DNA from: Bidens hawaiensis
Lineage: Eukaryota; Streptophyta; Magnoliopsida; Asterales; Asteraceae
NCBI GenBank assembly: GCA_021521415.1
Contig: JAIQDT010007611.1
Coordinates: 1-64,000, forward strand
Direction of reading: 5' to 3'
Length of the DNA stretch: 64,000 nt
Shown here one piece after another: positions 21,485-32,412 of the stretch (positions are counted from its first letter, which is position 1; each line of letters starts with the position of its first letter). The notes below the pieces were generated by a model. It ran no database searches. It was not told where the DNA came from and saw only the letters and a list, made by a program, of their open reading frames with translations. Both the position numbers and the translations under genes were made by a program.

Positions 21485-24201
21485 TGAGGATGAGACAGCA
21501 TTCCGCACTGACCAAGGAACATTCTGTTACAAAATGATGTCTTTAGGGTTAAAGAATGCGGGAGCCACATACCAACGACTGATGGATCAGGCTTTCAAAG
21601 GAAAAATAAGTCGGAACCTTGAAGTCTATATGGACGATTTGGTAATCAAGAGCATTGAAGAGGATCAAATGTTGATGGATATAGAGGAAACTTTTGAAAC
21701 ACTGAGAAGCATCAACATGAAACTCAACCCAGCAAAATGCTCCTTCGGGATGGAGGAAGGAAAGTTCCTCGGGGGTACTCGTTACATGCACGGGCTTTAT
21801 AGCTAACCCAGACAAGGTTCAAGCAATAGCCCGCATGCCATCCCCCGAATCTCTCAAACAAGTTCAAACACTCAACGGCATATTAGTAGCATTAAACAGG
21901 TTTCTGGCAAACCACGCTGCTAAATCTTACCTGTTCATCTAAACATTATGGAATTGCCTCAAAAAGGCGCAGTTCAGATGGACTACAGAAGCCGAACAAG
22001 CATTCCAGGAAGTCAAGAAGTGTTTAATGGAATTGCCCACGCTAATTGCTCCTCACGCGGGTGAACCATTAACACTATACCTGTCGGCATCCGACATTGC
22101 CGTGGGGGTGGTTTTACTGACGAATAGGAAAAATGTTCAAACACCAATTTACTACGTCAGTAGAACGCTATCGGATCCGGAAACAAGATATTCAATGTTG
22201 GAAAGGCTGGTTTTGGCATTGGTTTATGCCGCCAGACGGCTCCGCAGATATTTCCAGGGCCACCCCATCAATGTATTAACCGGGTACAAACTCAAGAACG
22301 TGTTGAGTAAACTCGAGCTGTCCTGACGACTGGCAAAGTGGGCTATCAAATTGGGTGAACACTAGATTGAATACAAGCCAAGACCAGCGATTAAGGGGCA
22401 TGTACTCGCGGACTTCGCCACGGAAGTCCCACAGTACAAAGAGCAAGAATGCCTAATCGAACAACAACCCCAAGCACCTCCGGAACAAGAACAAGTTTGG
22501 TCATTGTTCACGGATGGATCTTCCAACACAGAAGGGTCTGGTGCAGGATTAAGGCTAGTTAACCCTGAGGGGCATGAATTTACATACGCCATCAAATTGG
22601 ACTTCAAAAGTACCAATAATGAGGCGGAATACGAAGCCTTCCTAGCTGGAGTGCGGATAGCAAAAAAGCTTGGTGTGAAACATTTAGAGGCTCGGGTGGA
22701 TTCTATGCTAATTGCGGGACAAATAAATGGAACATACGAAGCTAAAAACGATGTCATGGCTTCTTATTTGTCACAAGCAAGGGTCTTGATTCGCCGGTTT
22801 TCCTCCTTCAACATTGTCCACATTAAGAGGAGCGAGAACAAATCGGCGGACGCTCTTAGCAAGCTAGCTTCAACGAATTTTGAGCATTTCGCCAAAGATA
22901 TTCGTGTAGAAGTTCTAGACCATCCATCTGTTCCACAAAACCAAGTCCTGGTAATTCAAACTGGTGTCGAGTCTTGGATGTCACCCATTATAGCTTACTT
23001 ATCCTCCGGAGCACTTCCAGCAGGAAAGGCTGAGGCTCGGAAGATTAAGCACAAAGCTTTGAATTACCAGTTGACTGACGGTATCTTGTACCGGAGATCA
23101 TTTCTTGGTCCGCTCTTGCGTTGTGTAGACGCGGAAGACGCAAATTACCTAATCAGAGAAATCCATGAAGGCATTTGCGGATTACACGCGGGACCAAGAA
23201 TGACGGTTGCAAAAATCATGAACACGGGGTATTATTGGCCCGGCATGCACTTAGACGCTGTGCAAGAAATCAGAAAGTGTGATTCGTGCCAACACCATGC
23301 CCCCAACACCGTGCGTCCAAAGAACGAATTGATTCCAGTAACGTCCGCATGGCCGTTCCAAAAACGGGCTATTGATATCATGGGACCATTCCCTGAAGCC
23401 CCGGGACGAGTCAAATTCTTGATAGTGGCCATTGATTACTTCATCAAGTGGTTGGAACTCAAACCAGTCGCATCAATCACGGCTTCTAGCGTGAAAAAAT
23501 TCCTTTGGGAATTTATCATTTGCCGATTTGGTCTCCCACAAGAATTGGTAAGTGACAGTGGGACCCAATTTGCTGACAGTGGATTACAAGCATGGTTGAA
23601 AGAACTCCAAGTCATTCAAACTTTTACATCCGTTGCTCATCCACAAGCAAATGGTCAAGTCGAGAGGACCAACCGAACTATCAAGGAGGGGATTAAGGCA
23701 AGACTAGGGACGAAACGAACAGGTTGGGTGGATGAACTGCCTCATGTACTTTGGGCTTTTCGCACCCAAAAGAATTCCAGCAATTTGGAGAGACCCTTTA
23801 GCCTGACATACGGAACTGAAGCCATGATCCCCGCAGAGATCGGGATTCCATCCGCGAGAGTTCTACTGATTGATGACAACGATCACGAACTCAGAATGAA
23901 TCTAGATCTGTTGGAAGAAAGAAGAGAGCTAGCATTGATTCGTGAGCACAATTATAAGCGAAAGCTTGAAAAATATTACAACTCGCGAGTCCAAAGTTAC
24001 AAGTTTGATGCGGGAGACTTTGTCTTCCGCAACAACGAGGCTTCCGGCCAAGAGCCTCTGGGCAAACTAGCCCCAACTTGGGACGGACCTTACAAAATCA
24101 AACAAGTACTAGCAAAAGGTGCCTATAAGTTGGAAAAGTTGGATGGTACTGAGGTCCCTCGATCTTGGAACGCAGCACAATTGAAGAAATGCTATATATA
24201 G
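21482..24201 (+). pseudogene. Tat reverse transcriptase, dual RNase H and integrase, broken
   Basis: The remainder of pol runs through a second frameshift near 21775 and stops at 21940 (TAA), 22324 (TGA) and 22363 (TAG). The reverse transcriptase catalytic YMDD is at 21626. The Ty3 RNase H follows at about 22060-22290 (YLSASDIAVGVVL). The second, archaeal-type RNase H starts with LFTDGSSN near 22507 and includes the NNEAEYEA and NKSADALSK motifs. The final open frame (22504-24201, 565 codons) ends with integrase: a His2Cys2 finger (HEGICGLH..CDSC), then the DDE core with DIMGPFP, LVSDSGTQF and HPQANGQVERTN. The last motifs look intact, so integrase decayed least. Confidence 0.9.
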
Positions 24202-24486
24202 CAGTTTTGTTCATCTTTTACTTTTTAGGCCTGCGTGCCCACATAGATTAGCAAGTTATGCAATTTATTTTTGTAAGGATTCCGCCCAACAAATATAGAA
24301 TGTCCAGTTACTTTCATGTTATTGTAAGATGTAATCTTTTATTGACAAAATCGAAGTTCCGGATAAGCACCTATATTATAGTACATAAGACAAAGTGCAT
24401 CGGAAGAAACACAAAGACTTCTTATTTTGGATCGAAAGAGATTACAAAACAGGAAGAAAAATTTACAAGGAGAAGTACATATACAT

Positions 24487-27090
24487 CTACGGGGCAGCAT
24501 TTTCGCCTTCCGCAATGTCTTCGGCTTCTTCAACATCTTCCTCTTCAAGATCCAGCAACTCCTTTAGTTGCTCGATGGCATCATCCTTATCTGCGAGTTC
24601 TGATATATGGTCAGAAAGGGAAAACTTCATAGTATCAAACTCCTTGGTTTTCTCCTCAAGGATGGACACAGTATCTTTGCCGGCCAACACATATTCTCCT
24701 GGAGACAGGCCCTCGAAACCAAACTTATACCCCTCTTAAAAGCCCATTTGTCGGCCCGGCTGCTCGGAGGCACAGAGGAGTATCGCAACACAAATCCCGA
24801 GATCATCACTGTTACGAACGTCAGTAATAACCTGTTAAAGACAAACATACATATGTAAACACATACTCACCCAAACTGATGATTAAAGAAACTTGATACC
24901 TTGGGAATCGCTGTCGATAGAAGCCATTTTTGTCCGCTTGAGCTCGAAGGAGATACATTTTATGACCAGCACATTCCAGAGCATGGTCTCAATTCTTAGC
25001 ATTAAGGTCGGACAAGCGTTGATCTTTGGCCACTGAGTCGGCTTGAAGGGTCTTGATAAGCTCAGCCTGTTCATCCAGTTGTTTCTGGAGAGCAGTCCTA
25101 GCTTCCTCAGCAGCAAGTTGCGTGGCTTTCGCCACCTCCGCAGCCCGATGACTATCTTGGGCGTCGGTCAGCGCTTTAAGAGCCTCTTTCTTGGCCCCAA
25201 GCAAGTTCCGCTCGGTTTCCTCCAACTCATCAATCATAGCTAGCCAATCCCGGCGGAGTTCCTGGTTGGTAGACACGGCATTCGCCACATGATAAGAGTT
25301 GGAGTCGAACAGCTCCTGGCGGATGCGGCGACGTTGTCGTTCCTTCTCTGCAGGAGGAAGACTTTCGTCGAGATATTCCTGGCAAACATTCGCATTACTC
25401 AGCACCGAGTTCTGCCGTAGCGTCCATCGGGGATGATACGGAGCAGTATCCTCACCCACTTGGGAGGAGGAAGCCCGCCCCCCGCGTGTAAACACACTAA
25501 CTCCACCCTGATCTCCGAAGATATGCTCATGACGGGGTGGAGATGTGTGGAATTGATCAGCTTCACCAACCTCTTTGTCCTTAATTGGAGAAGAGTCCGA
25601 TAAATCGATCGGCTCTTGAACAGTGTTCATTGGCGAAATGGGTGGAGTCGGGAGTTCGGTAGTAGCAAAATCTTTTGGATATGAAATAAAAACCTTCAAG
25701 TTACCTAACGGCGAGGGATTAAGAGACAATAGGAAGGGGCCAAGTCTTACTTTTCGAAACATCGCGGGCAGAAAGCTCCCGAAGACGAGCGCCCAGAGCC
25801 GGGACCTCAACCTTGGTCTTCTTCTTTTTCTTCTTCTTGGGCCCAACATCAGAAGCTTGTGCCTTCCGTTTCCCAGCAGCCTTGGAAGCACCTACTTCCA
25901 CAGCCTGAGGTTTGCCCTAAACGGATTGAGGACCACCCCCTCACCTTCTGACGGATCGGTGATGGTCTTCGAATCTTGCTTACGGGTCAAACCTACAGAC
26001 GAAGGTGAAGGGTTATCAACAGCAATCGGTAACTCCCCTTCACAGAGTGATGACTCCTCGCTGGATGAAAGAAGCACTATCACTCCACTTGAGGTAACAG
26101 CGTTTACAGGGCGGGGTTGAAAAATACCTTGGCATTTTTTGACAAATTCCTCACCTTGGGCGTACATAGCCTCGGAGACAATAGGCTCCGGCGTGAGGGT
26201 AGTAGAGAACAAAAAGTTATTCCGTGTGCGGTCCATAAATGGCACGTCAGGTTTCGCAATAGGGCGGCGCACCATCATGCCGCCCACTTTATCCATAAGG
26301 GGGAGATAATTGTACCTTCACCTATATATATATATATAAAAAGAGAGCGATTAAAGAATGCGAACCAAGACATCGAAACATTACAAAATAAGGACTCACC
26401 CCCATCGGAGTTCTCATAATAGGGTTCCAAAGCAGGGAACGACCATAAACGACTCACCTTGGCATGAACCATAGCCCCTTCATGAATAGGACGCATGGGT
26501 GTTGGAGTCATGCTTAATTTAAGGAACCAAGCACGACCTTCATGGTCAGAAGCAAGGACTTCCGATGGTGCATCCGTCGATTTCCGGTAAGTCATGGCAA
26601 ACGGGATAACGTTTTCCCGAATCCAGAAGAACTTTGTTTTCCACCCATGAATGCTGCGAAGCCAGTCAAAACCAACAGTTCCCTTGCCAGTGGTAGCGAA
26701 GCCATACCAGCCTTCACGAAAGGTCATCTTATAGAGCGCAGCGAACATCCTAACAAAAGGATCGTAATTATGCGCTTGGCAACAGAATTCGAAATGACGA
26801 ATTCTGAGCATCCCAAAGGGGTGAACTTTGGATAAGTGAATCCCATACGCCGTCAAAACCGATTCCACGAACTTGGTCACGGGAAACCGGAAGTTACCCG
26901 TGGTAAAATGGTCAAGATATACTACCATCTTCTTCAGAGGCGAGGCAGTCTCGATGGCTCCCTTTGCTGGACGTTCGGCTTCCCAGTCCGATGGAAAGCC
27001 ATGCACGTTTTTAACATCTTCAAAATCCTTTTCCTTGATTTCGCATCCAACCTCATCAATAGAAGGAGGATTTTTTTTCTAGGCAGCCAT
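24487..27090 (-). pseudogene. Antisense gene A of the Tat element (gypsy-type transposon ORF)
   Basis: Minus-strand coding pieces behind pol run from an ATG at 27090 whose fourth codon is a TAG (27079-27081). The first exon matches the plant 'putative gypsy type transposon' domain: HGFPSDWEAERP, then VVYLDHFTTGNFRFPVTKFV and MLRIRHFEFCCQAHNYDPFV. It ends near 26404 at a GGTGAG donor. Further pieces at 25892-26296 and 24989-25891 encode a low-complexity region, a lysine-rich nuclear-signal-like run and a long Ala/Glu-rich coiled coil; an acidic tail ends at 24487. Such antisense ORFs are a known accessory of some Tat elements; their function is unknown. It is homologous to gene B at 27593-30413. 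Confidence 0.7.
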
Positions 27091-27185
27091 TAGAATCGAA
27101 AAACGGATAGAAAGAAGCAAAAGTTTTCTCATGTGAATAAAGGAAATACGATGAAAGTGATAATGATGATTGGAGACTTCAAGAC

Positions 27186-27197
27186 CTATTTATACTC
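27186..27197 (-). promoter_or_regulatory. TATA box of antisense gene A
   Basis: On the minus strand the sequence reads GAGTATAAATAG, preceded by AATTAATTGCGAT, about 100 bp before the ATG. The same block stands before gene B. Confidence 0.6.
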
Positions 27198-27592
27198 ATC
27201 GCAATTAATTCGACCATTTGACTAACAGAGGAAAGAGAAAATAAGGGCCATGGGATGATTGACACGTCAGGCGGGAGATTCGAAAAAGTGGTTACAGGCT
27301 GTCAAGCAAACGTCTTGTCAGCCCCCGCCTAAAATCTTCTCTCCGCCACGTCATCAGTACTATCCATTCAACTTGCACAAATCCAAAATTTGAAGAAAGA
27401 TATTTTGCAAAGATTCCTTTCATTAATATCCAAAATGGTGATTACAAAAACATGAAAAGAAAATTACAAGTTTGAGTTTTAACACCTACATCTATCCTAT
27501 GGATTCTAAGGCGCCGTGTCTTCCGGAGCATTCTGGACCGCATCATCCGCCTTGTCATCACCCGACTGGTCATCATCAGACTCGTCATCGGA

Positions 27593-30413
27593 TTAATCAT
27601 CAATATATATCCGCAACTGCTTCATTCCATCTTCAGACGAGGCAAATTCTGGAAGCATATGTTGCAGCGGAAAGATCAAATTATCATATTCTTGGACCCG
27701 CATGTCAAGTTCTTGCTCCGCGTCAATATCGTAAAGAGGATGTCTCTCAACAGGTTGTCCGGACTGAGCAAAGGTCAACCCTTCGTTAAAACCTTTCACC
27801 CGGCCAACCCTTCAGAAGCAGTCGTCAAGTTTACAAAACAATCAGTGAGTTCCGTACTTCTCTTAACATGACGGATGACCTATAAATGACGTTCGTTAAA
27901 ACGTCATAAAAAGAAGTAGACAAAGAAGTTAAGCAGTATCCAAGGGAAAACTTACCGAGTCAAGACCACGGTTGAGGAAATATCGCCTCTCCTGCTCAGC
28001 GCGCTCTGCCCTGCCACGAAGTTCTTGCAATGCAGCGGAGGCGCGGTCACCAGCTTCAGTATGAGATTGCAAAAGAGAGTCGTATGCGGACTGCATTTCG
28101 ACAATAGTCTTGTCTTTCATCTCAGACTGTTCTCCTTGCAATCTCAAAGCTTCCTCGAGCTCTTGAATCCGGGCGTTTTGTTGAGACACTTCATCCTGTG
28201 CCTTCACCAATTCATCCTTTTTTCTTTGAGTTTCTGCTCGGGAAGCTTCAAGGGTGGCATTGGATCTTTCACAAGCTTCCTTCCACCGCTTAGCAGCATC
28301 AGTATTCCGCTCCTTTTCTTTCTGGAGTGCAGCCTCGGCGTCAGATTGTTTCCACCTAGCTGCACTCGCTGCCTTACGGTGTTCCTCAGCTTCTTTTTTC
28401 GCAGCTTTCACTTCATCGGAAGCAGCACCAAGCTTACCACCCATTGTCCGCCACTCCCGTAAGATTTCCTGACTACAGGCTAGACTGTTAGTCAAGGAAA
28501 CAACTAAGTCAGAAGTTTATCGTGGGAACGGGTCAGCTGGTATGCTTTCTCAGCCGGCGGCATGCAGTGTTCAACAAAACTCAAACAAGTCTTGGAAGAA
28601 GAAACCCGAGACCCGTTGACGATGTCCCAGGGCGGGAAAAACAAGTCATAGTCCCCTCCCAATTGCACGCTCCCAAAGAATTGAGAATTTGTGGGCCCGA
28701 TGCGAACAGGAGAGGAGGTAGACTGTTGTGGACCACCTTGAGACGAACCTCCCCCAACTTCATGAGCAGAAGGCTCAAAGAAAAAATCACCTCCCTCGCC
28801 CATTGAAAAAAAGAAGGAAGAAGTGTAAAATTGGGGAGGAGGTTGCACAAAAGCTTCATTAGTCATAAAGCCTTCCGCAGTGGCTTCAGGATTCTCCACC
28901 TGTGGACAGGTGGCTTCAACATTTTGGAACAAATGGTCCAACGACCCAGAAGTTATCGATTGAACGTTAGACCCTTCCTCGATCGTCTCAATAGGAGGGG
29001 TAACTGGTTTTTCCGTCTCCTTCTCCGGAGGAGGTGATGGTTGTTTCCCAACAGTCCGAGTCGGCTTTGACAGCTTACCAACCACCAGACGTTCAGCAAT
29101 GGACGGATCTACATAACAAAAACATAAGTTAAAACTCATTGTCATGAGCAGCAAAAGTTAACAAGAAAAACTCACCTTTCACTCCCCCTAAACGATCCGC
29201 AAGGTTGGGTGGTAGTGGTTTCCTCGGACGGTGCATCCGGTGTTTCTTGGTTTTTGGTTCCTTCCCGGCATCCGTAGCACTGGTGCCCGCGTCACTTGTC
29301 TGGGATGCACAAAGGGATCTCTTCCGGTAAAGCTCTGCCAACAAGTGAGATACAGATGAAACTTCAGGAGTATCATCTGAGCTTCCTTCCTCAAGGACGG
29401 CAGAATCATCACTTAAAGTAACGATTATCCCATTGGAAGTTAGCGCGTTAAGAGGTGGAGGATTCAGGATGTACGCACCTGTTTCAAAGATAGCTTCCGA
29501 GACAACTGGTTCGGCACGCACTTTAACCGGAAAGAGGAAATATTGGGCAGTCTTCTCCAATATGGGCGTATGCTTCACATCGCGAATAGTTTTACTCACG
29601 CAGCCCTTGTCATCCTCTAGAGCGTTCAACATCGAGCCAAAACCTGAAAACAAATAGCAAACGTCACCAACAAAGCCTCAAAACACAAAAAAGGTGGAAA
29701 AAACAAAAACATTAAGACTTACGGCCGTTTAATTCAACGAAAACGGGCTCCATGAAAGGTGAAGACCACAACCGGCTCATTCCCGCCCATACAAGGGCCT
29801 CCTCGGGAAGTGTCCGCATCGGAGTGGGTGATGCGGTCAACTTGTGGAACCAGTCACGCTTCTCGTGAGCAGCTGAAGTAATATCAATAAGGGCGTCGTT
29901 AGGAGAACGACGAGTCATTGCCTCAGGCACCACATCCTCAGAGATCCAGAAGAATTTTTTCTTCCAATCTTTGGAAATTTCTTCGGTCATATTGCCAATA
30001 ATTCTATCCGGCAAACTGTGGCAAGTATACCATCCGTTCCGAGTCGCCATCTAGTAAAATACATCGAACCGATCCAACCGGGGAACTAAGTCGTGTGCCA
30101 TGCACACGAACTCGAAATGTCGAATTCGCATGACAGCACGCGGGTAAAGTTAGGACAAATGAACCCCAAACGCCTTAATCACCCGTTGGAAGAAATTTGT
30201 GACGGGAAGACGGAAGTTCCCATGCTCAAAGTAATCGGCATATAACGCCATCTTTCCTGGAGGTGGAAAGCTGGCTATAGAAACAGTAGAAGGGAACTCC
30301 AGTCCCCACTCCGGTGGAATACCATAAGTCTTAATAAGTTTCTGGTATTCCCCTTGGTCCCAACAGACTTCTATCTCATCAACCTCAGATTGGGCAGGCG
30401 TCATTGAAAACAC
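27593..30413 (-). pseudogene. Antisense gene B of the Tat element (gypsy-type transposon ORF)
   Basis: Diverged tandem copy of gene A, with the same order of parts. The first exon starts at 30413 and has YGIPPEWGLEFP, MALYADYFEHGNFRLPV and MRIRHFEFVCMAHD. In-frame stops at 30150 (TAA) and 30051 (TAG) break it. Middle pieces lie at 29129-29653 (FLFPVKVRAEPVVSEAIFET, matching the LFSTTLTPEPIVSEAMYAQG segment of gene A) and 28504-29105. A long coiled coil follows at 27929-28495 (SEMKDKTIVEMQSAYDSLLQ), then a short acidic tail to 27593. Introns can be placed only roughly. Function unknown; the coiled coil suggests self-association or binding to gag, which is speculation. Confidence 0.7.
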
Positions 30414-30537
30414 TTGGTAAAAATGTTTGGATTAGTTCAAAGGAATCAAAAAGAAAGATTGAAAGATAGAAGAAAGAAAACAAGTTCGTAATCAAGATTC
30501 AAAAGCGATAAAACTTCTAAAAGAAATTAACTCTCTC

Positions 30538-30549
30538 TATTTATACTCA
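30538..30549 (-). promoter_or_regulatory. TATA box of antisense gene B
   Basis: The minus strand reads GAGTATAAATAG, preceded by CATTAATTGCAGT, the same module as before gene A. Confidence 0.6.
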
Positions 30550-30840
30550 CTGCAATTAATGCGATTGGATATGAACGGTAGAGAGAGAAAAACCGACCAG
30601 TAACAGATCGCCACGTCACACGGGAAATTCGAAAAAGAGAAAAAGTTGTACGGTCGGGTATAGTAACAGCCGTCAAAAAGGTCCTGTCACCTGCACACGC
30701 GCCTGCGAGTAGTCAACTTGTCCTTTTTCATGATTTTCCACAAACAACAAAAGATATTTCTCACCAACCTGAAAAGTCAAAAACCCCCAAATCCACATTA
30801 AGTCCAGAATTTCACCCGCATAAAATACTTCACACGGAAG

Positions 30841-30861
30841 AAACACTGGACTGGGGAGACT
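30841..30861 (+). other. Polypurine tract of the Tat element
   Basis: A purine-rich stretch including GGACTGGGGAGA immediately precedes the 3' LTR, where plus-strand priming is expected. Confidence 0.5.
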
Positions 30862-31666
30862 TATAGAGGTAGGGTACCAAAAAGACCCAAATACCCTTAA
30901 GGACTACCCGCGGGTCACTCAGAAGTCCATCATAAGACACCCGCGGGGCACACAAGTCATCCGCATAATCATTTGAGGAAGAAACACTCTCATAGCACAT
31001 GCGGAAGCATCATAGCACCCTCAGAAGTCATCCGTAAGAAGGAGTAACCTTCCGCGTAAATGACCACGAGGTAATGCTCTGAGACAGCTGTCAATAACCA
31101 ATTACCTTCTAGAAGATTTACCAAGATGCTTTCTTGGGCAATACGTGATCTTTTGGCCAATCAGCTAGTGACACCTGGCAAGGTCGTTATAACCGTGCAC
31201 ATGTCCAAATTCTCACATTAACAAATGGAAAGAGGACGCGTGTCTAGGTTCCTATACATGCACATGCAACGTATAAGCTAAACCTATCACACAAGGACAC
31301 GTGTCCAGACGGTTATGCAGGCATCTTCCTAAGGGACAGTTGGCCCAATCACCTTCCCATACCCTTCGGCTATAAATACCCTCTCGATCATCATGAGGTA
31401 TTCATTCACAATCACCATACTCTCACATTTTACTTAAGTACTTTATCACTTTGTAAGAACGGTACTTATTCTCACGCCGGAGGGTGGTTATGGGAAGACC
31501 CCCCTCTTGTCCTTCCCGTAACGAGCTCACGGTGTTTTGTTTTGCAGGATTCACGTCACTGGACTTTAGGAATTGTATTCATATCGTGTTGACAGTAACC
31601 GTATCCTACCTTGTGGACTCATTTGATCTAGGACCCATTAGTGGGGAGTAGATCCGTGTTTCTTCA
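30862..31666 (+). repeat. 3' LTR of the Tat element
   Basis: 805 bp, about 97% identical by eye to 17717-18522, with the same TATAGAGG..TTCTTCA ends. Confidence 0.93.
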
Positions 31667-31698
31667 CTAATGTATATGTTTTGATATATACTATAACT

Positions 31699-32404
31699 AG
31701 GGTTGTTACTTTTACCCAAAACCCGAAACCTAACCCGTGAAAATCCATAACCGAACTCGAACTAACCCGACCCAAGAAACCCGTACCCGAGAAACGGCTA
31801 ACCCGAACCTGAACCAAAGTAATTCGGGTTGGTTATTGGGTTCGAATTCTAGGATTCGGGTCAACCCGGAAAAACCCAAATATACTTTTAGTTTTTAAAC
31901 CATATATATTTTTAGGTGTTATAGGCCATGATTTGGCCGTTGACGTTATCAAAATTTAGTCCAAATCGACTCTTCTTGTTCTACCTATTATGAATCGATT
32001 ATTCATTGTTTATTAATGTTTCAATTTATGATTAAAAACAACTATAATTCAACGCCCTAATCATGACATACTGAAGATGATTATGTCAGTCTTGTTTATT
32101 ATAGTTAAACTTTGTAAAATCTTACTCTTTTTAGGATGCTTTATCAGTTTATTTTTGTATTGTTATTGGTTTATTTGCATTACGAGTAAAGAAAAATATG
32201 TTACTTTTAAATTTAACAATGTAGTTTTTTTCCTAGGATACTTGAAACCTGATTAACCCAACTCGAAAAAACCCGAACCCGAATTACCCAAACACGAAGA
32301 AACTGTGAGAGATTTGGGTTGGGTTTTAGGTCTGAATTTAAAACTTTGAAACCCGAAGAACCCAACCCAAAAAACCCGAAAAACTAACCCGAAGAACACC
32401 CTTA
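31699..32404. mobile_element. Probable hAT-type MITE rich in CCCGAA motifs
   Basis: The two arms are packed with AACCCGAA/TTCGGGTT motifs in opposite orientation. The ends AGGGTTGTTAC and, as reverse complement, AAGGGTGTTCT are alike, and flanks CTATAACT (31691-31698) and ATATAACT (32405-32412) match at 7 of 8 positions. No ORF of note. Borders may be off by a few bases. Confidence 0.5.
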
Positions 32405-32412
32405 ATATAACT

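Larger units (their letters stand above)
17717..31666 (+). mobile_element. Full-length Tat-lineage Ty3 LTR retrotransposon
   Basis: The 13,950-bp element has a perfect 5-bp duplication CTAAT (17712-17716 and 31667-31671), two LTRs of about 805 bp, a primer-binding region straight after the left LTR and a purine-rich tract before the right LTR. Gag, protease, reverse transcriptase, RNase H, a second RNase H, then integrase are read on the plus strand (18581-24201). Two RNase H domains mark the Tat lineage. A 6-kb tail behind pol carries two antisense genes. By eye the LTRs differ at about 25-28 of 805 positions (near 3%), and all reading frames are broken, so this is an old, non-autonomous copy. 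Confidence 0.92.

Noticed and set aside
25043..28472. Plus-strand frames opposite the antisense genes of the Tat element
   Set aside because: They mirror the Ala/Glu-rich coiled coils on the minus strand and carry no recognisable domain.
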